Assembly (NCBI GenBank): GCA_016926455.1
Contig: JAFGOO010000025.1
Span: forward strand, 1-6,287
Source: Methanosarcinaceae archaeon
GTDB taxonomy: Archaea > Halobacteriota > Methanosarcinia > Methanosarcinales > Methanosarcinaceae
DNA: 6,287 nt
Reading direction: 5' to 3'
Position 1 is the first letter of the stretch. Each line of letters opens with the position of its first letter. Positions 5,062-6,287 of the stretch are shown here, one piece after another. Below the pieces are notes generated by a model. The model was not told where the DNA came from. It did not search any database and was given only the letters and a program-made list of their open reading frames with translations. The position numbers and the translations under genes were made by a program.

Positions 5062-5676
5062 GTGGAAGAATTCAGGATATATGGTAGACTTAGGAAACTG
5101 GAGGATGGAACCGCAGTTCAGGGATTATTGGTCGAAGCGGTAGATAAGGATTTCAAGTACGATGACCGGTTAGGCACGGTCATAACTGATAAAGACGGCA
5201 ATTTTGAAATTGTGTACACGGAGGATGATTTTAAGGACGCATATGTTGACACGAAACCAGATATTTATCTAAGGATCAAAGCCCCAAACGGAAGAGTACT
5301 ACATACAACCGAGGATAAGGTGAGATACAGAGCTAACAAAACAGAAGAATTCATAATAGAAATCCCGCAAAAATCAATTGAAAAGGTGGAGGATATAATG
5401 GCAAAGGATATTGAGGTAAAGAAAGAAACATATGAGCAACGATACGAAGAGGAAGCCAACCTGAAAAAGAAGCTTATACTTGATGATGTACAGCAGTGGA
5501 TAGGCAAGCTGACTCCTGAAAAGCGTGAGGAACCCTATCTGGTAATTGGGATGAGAACTTTTACACCAAACCAGCTACTTGAGGAAGTGAAAAAAGATAC
5601 TGAAATCGGAAGAATGGTTAGCAGAACATTGGATAAAGGGCGATTGGAACTCTCAAAAAGAAAGAGGCGATCCTGA
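5062..5676 (+). CDS. Transthyretin-like beta domain protein with charged helical tail
   Basis: A 204-aa soluble protein from the GTG at 5062. Residues about 4-102 form a transthyretin-like/carboxypeptidase-regulatory-like (prealbumin) beta sandwich, with the typical run FRIYGRL..., VEAVDKD (24-30), LGTVITDKDGNFEI (37-50), DIYLRIKAPNGRVLHTTED (67-85) and a closing IIEIP (98-102). Residues 103-204 are highly charged, probably helical, with PYLVIGMRTFTPNQLLEEV (158-176) and TEIGRMV (180-186), ending in a basic KRKRRS. No signal peptide or membrane helix is seen, so it is cytoplasmic. The tail is not one I can name. Its TGA overlaps the ATG of the protease-like gene, so the two are translationally coupled and probably act together, for instance as partner, adaptor or substrate of the protease. 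Start alternatives are ATA 5053 and GTG 4981. Confidence 0.75.
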   Translation: MEEFRIYGRLRKLEDGTAVQGLLVEAVDKDFKYDDRLGTVITDKDGNFEIVYTEDDFKDAYVDTKPDIYLRIKAPNGRVLHTTEDKVRYRANKTEEFIIEIPQKSIEKVEDIMAKDIEVKKETYEQRYEEEANLKKKLILDDVQQWIGKLTPEKREEPYLVIGMRTFTPNQLLEEVKKDTEIGRMVSRTLDKGRLELSKRKRRS

Positions 5677-6287
5677 TGGAAGCGAATAATATGGCCTATG
5701 CCAAAATAAGCGAAATCGCAATCTACAAATTGTATCCTTTTGTTGGTACCAAGAAACTCTTGTTGATACGTCCAAAAATACCAGGTGATGGTTACACGGA
5801 ATTAGGGTCTTATAACTGGGCAGGACTTGTCAAGCAAAAAGCACTGGACCTTGGTTGGCAGGTAACGGACCTGGCCATAAATAATGCAACAAGGGAAAAC
5901 GTTGAAAGCAAGATAAATGAGATCAAACCCAACCTGATCATGCATTACGATCATGGAAGTGCGTTTACTCTCTGGGGTCAGGAAGCAGATTCCCTTGAAC
6001 CTGCACTCGACAGCACAAACGTGGGACTGCTATCGAATAGAATTGCCAGTACCGTCTCATGTCAATCTGCCTCAGGACTCGGTCCCCTGGCGATAACCAA
6101 TGGTGCAACCAGCTATCTCGGATATGATGAAAATCACGTTTTTGTGATTGGCTATGAAGATGAGTTTGGTGAAGCTTCAAATGCTGCGAACTATGCCCTT
6201 CTGGAATGTAAGAGCGTTGAAGAAGCGTATCTTGAAGGCTACGCAGCATATGATAATCTCTACAATAACCTGATATTAAGCGGGGAT
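5676..6287 (+). CDS. Clan CD (caspase/C25-like) cysteine protease homologue, partial
   Basis: An uninterrupted frame of 204 codons that continues past the right edge. It begins at ATG 5676, overlapping the previous stop as TGATG, with GAGG eight bases upstream (an ATG at 5691 is a weaker alternative). A strand KKLLLIRPK (26-34) is followed by helices, then LIMHYDHGS (87-95) with the His93-Gly94 typical of clan CD, and STVSCQSASGLGPLAI (125-140) with Cys129 at the expected nucleophile site. Then NGATSYLGYDEN (142-153) and FVIGY follow, the usual 'LACxSAxxLGpaaixxGAxaylGy' arrangement of caspase-like and gingipain (C25)-like peptidases. Both dyad residues are present, so it is probably active. 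No signal peptide precedes the domain, which points to an intracellular enzyme, unlike secreted gingipains. Substrate unknown; coupling to the transthyretin-like gene suggests a joint function. Confidence 0.75.
   Translation, partial: MEANNMAYAKISEIAIYKLYPFVGTKKLLLIRPKIPGDGYTELGSYNWAGLVKQKALDLGWQVTDLAINNATRENVESKINEIKPNLIMHYDHGSAFTLWGQEADSLEPALDSTNVGLLSNRIASTVSCQSASGLGPLAITNGATSYLGYDENHVFVIGYEDEFGEASNAANYALLECKSVEEAYLEGYAAYDNLYNNLILSGD

Noticed and set aside
5965..6249. Minus-strand frame of 94 codons opposite the protease-like gene.
   Set aside because: The plus strand encodes the conserved His and Cys motifs throughout this stretch; the reverse frame has no recognisable features.
1..6287. 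CRISPR arrays, tRNA or rRNA genes.
   Set aside because: No regularly spaced direct repeats, tRNA-like T-arm or anticodon arrangement, or rRNA-like conserved blocks were seen on either strand.

Overview
The window looks like AT-rich (roughly 40% GC by eye) euryarchaeal DNA, most probably a methanogen or methanotroph of the Methanosarcinales type. The reasons are the TATA/BRE-style promoter ahead of the first operon, Shine-Dalgarno sites of the GGAGGTG kind, the tandem FeoA-FeoA-FeoB order, and the presence of a single-domain Mrp/NBP35 ATPase. Taxonomy is inferred from gene content and was not tested by a search.

Region 1 (1-206) has an imperfect stem-loop near the left edge. It is followed by a compact promoter with a TATA box at 137-144 and two near-identical palindromic sites sharing TTAGGCATWCC on either side of it. 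These sites look like operators for a DtxR-family metal-dependent repressor. Region 2 (207-3163) is a ferrous iron uptake operon: two FeoA-type SH3-like proteins, FeoB (667 aa, with complete G-protein motifs and membrane part) and a small four-helix membrane protein of unknown function. Junctions are 0, 11 and 9 nt, so one transcript is likely.

Region 3 (3164-3971) has no intact gene but is not featureless. I can read four decayed coding stretches in it: a tiny frame-broken ORF with a good ribosome binding site; the N-terminus of a SAM-dependent methyltransferase whose expected ATG is ATA; the C-terminus of a membrane protein interrupted by a one-base slip in a T run; and a stretch with two in-frame TGAs that loosely resembles the UPF0147 family.

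Region 4 (3972-4790) is an Mrp/NBP35 (ApbC-type) P-loop ATPase with the CxxC iron-sulfur motif. It probably serves in Fe-S cluster assembly, which fits functionally with the iron uptake genes, although it appears to be a separate transcription unit. A T-rich stretch follows it.

Region 5 (4800-6287) starts with a leader of about 250 nt containing mutually exclusive helices. It then encodes a two-gene unit: a transthyretin-like/carboxypeptidase-regulatory-like beta domain protein with a charged helical tail, and, overlapping by one base (TGATG), a clan CD (caspase/gingipain C25-like) cysteine protease homologue that runs off the right edge with its His-Gly and Cys dyad visible. This pair is the least explained and most interesting part of the window.
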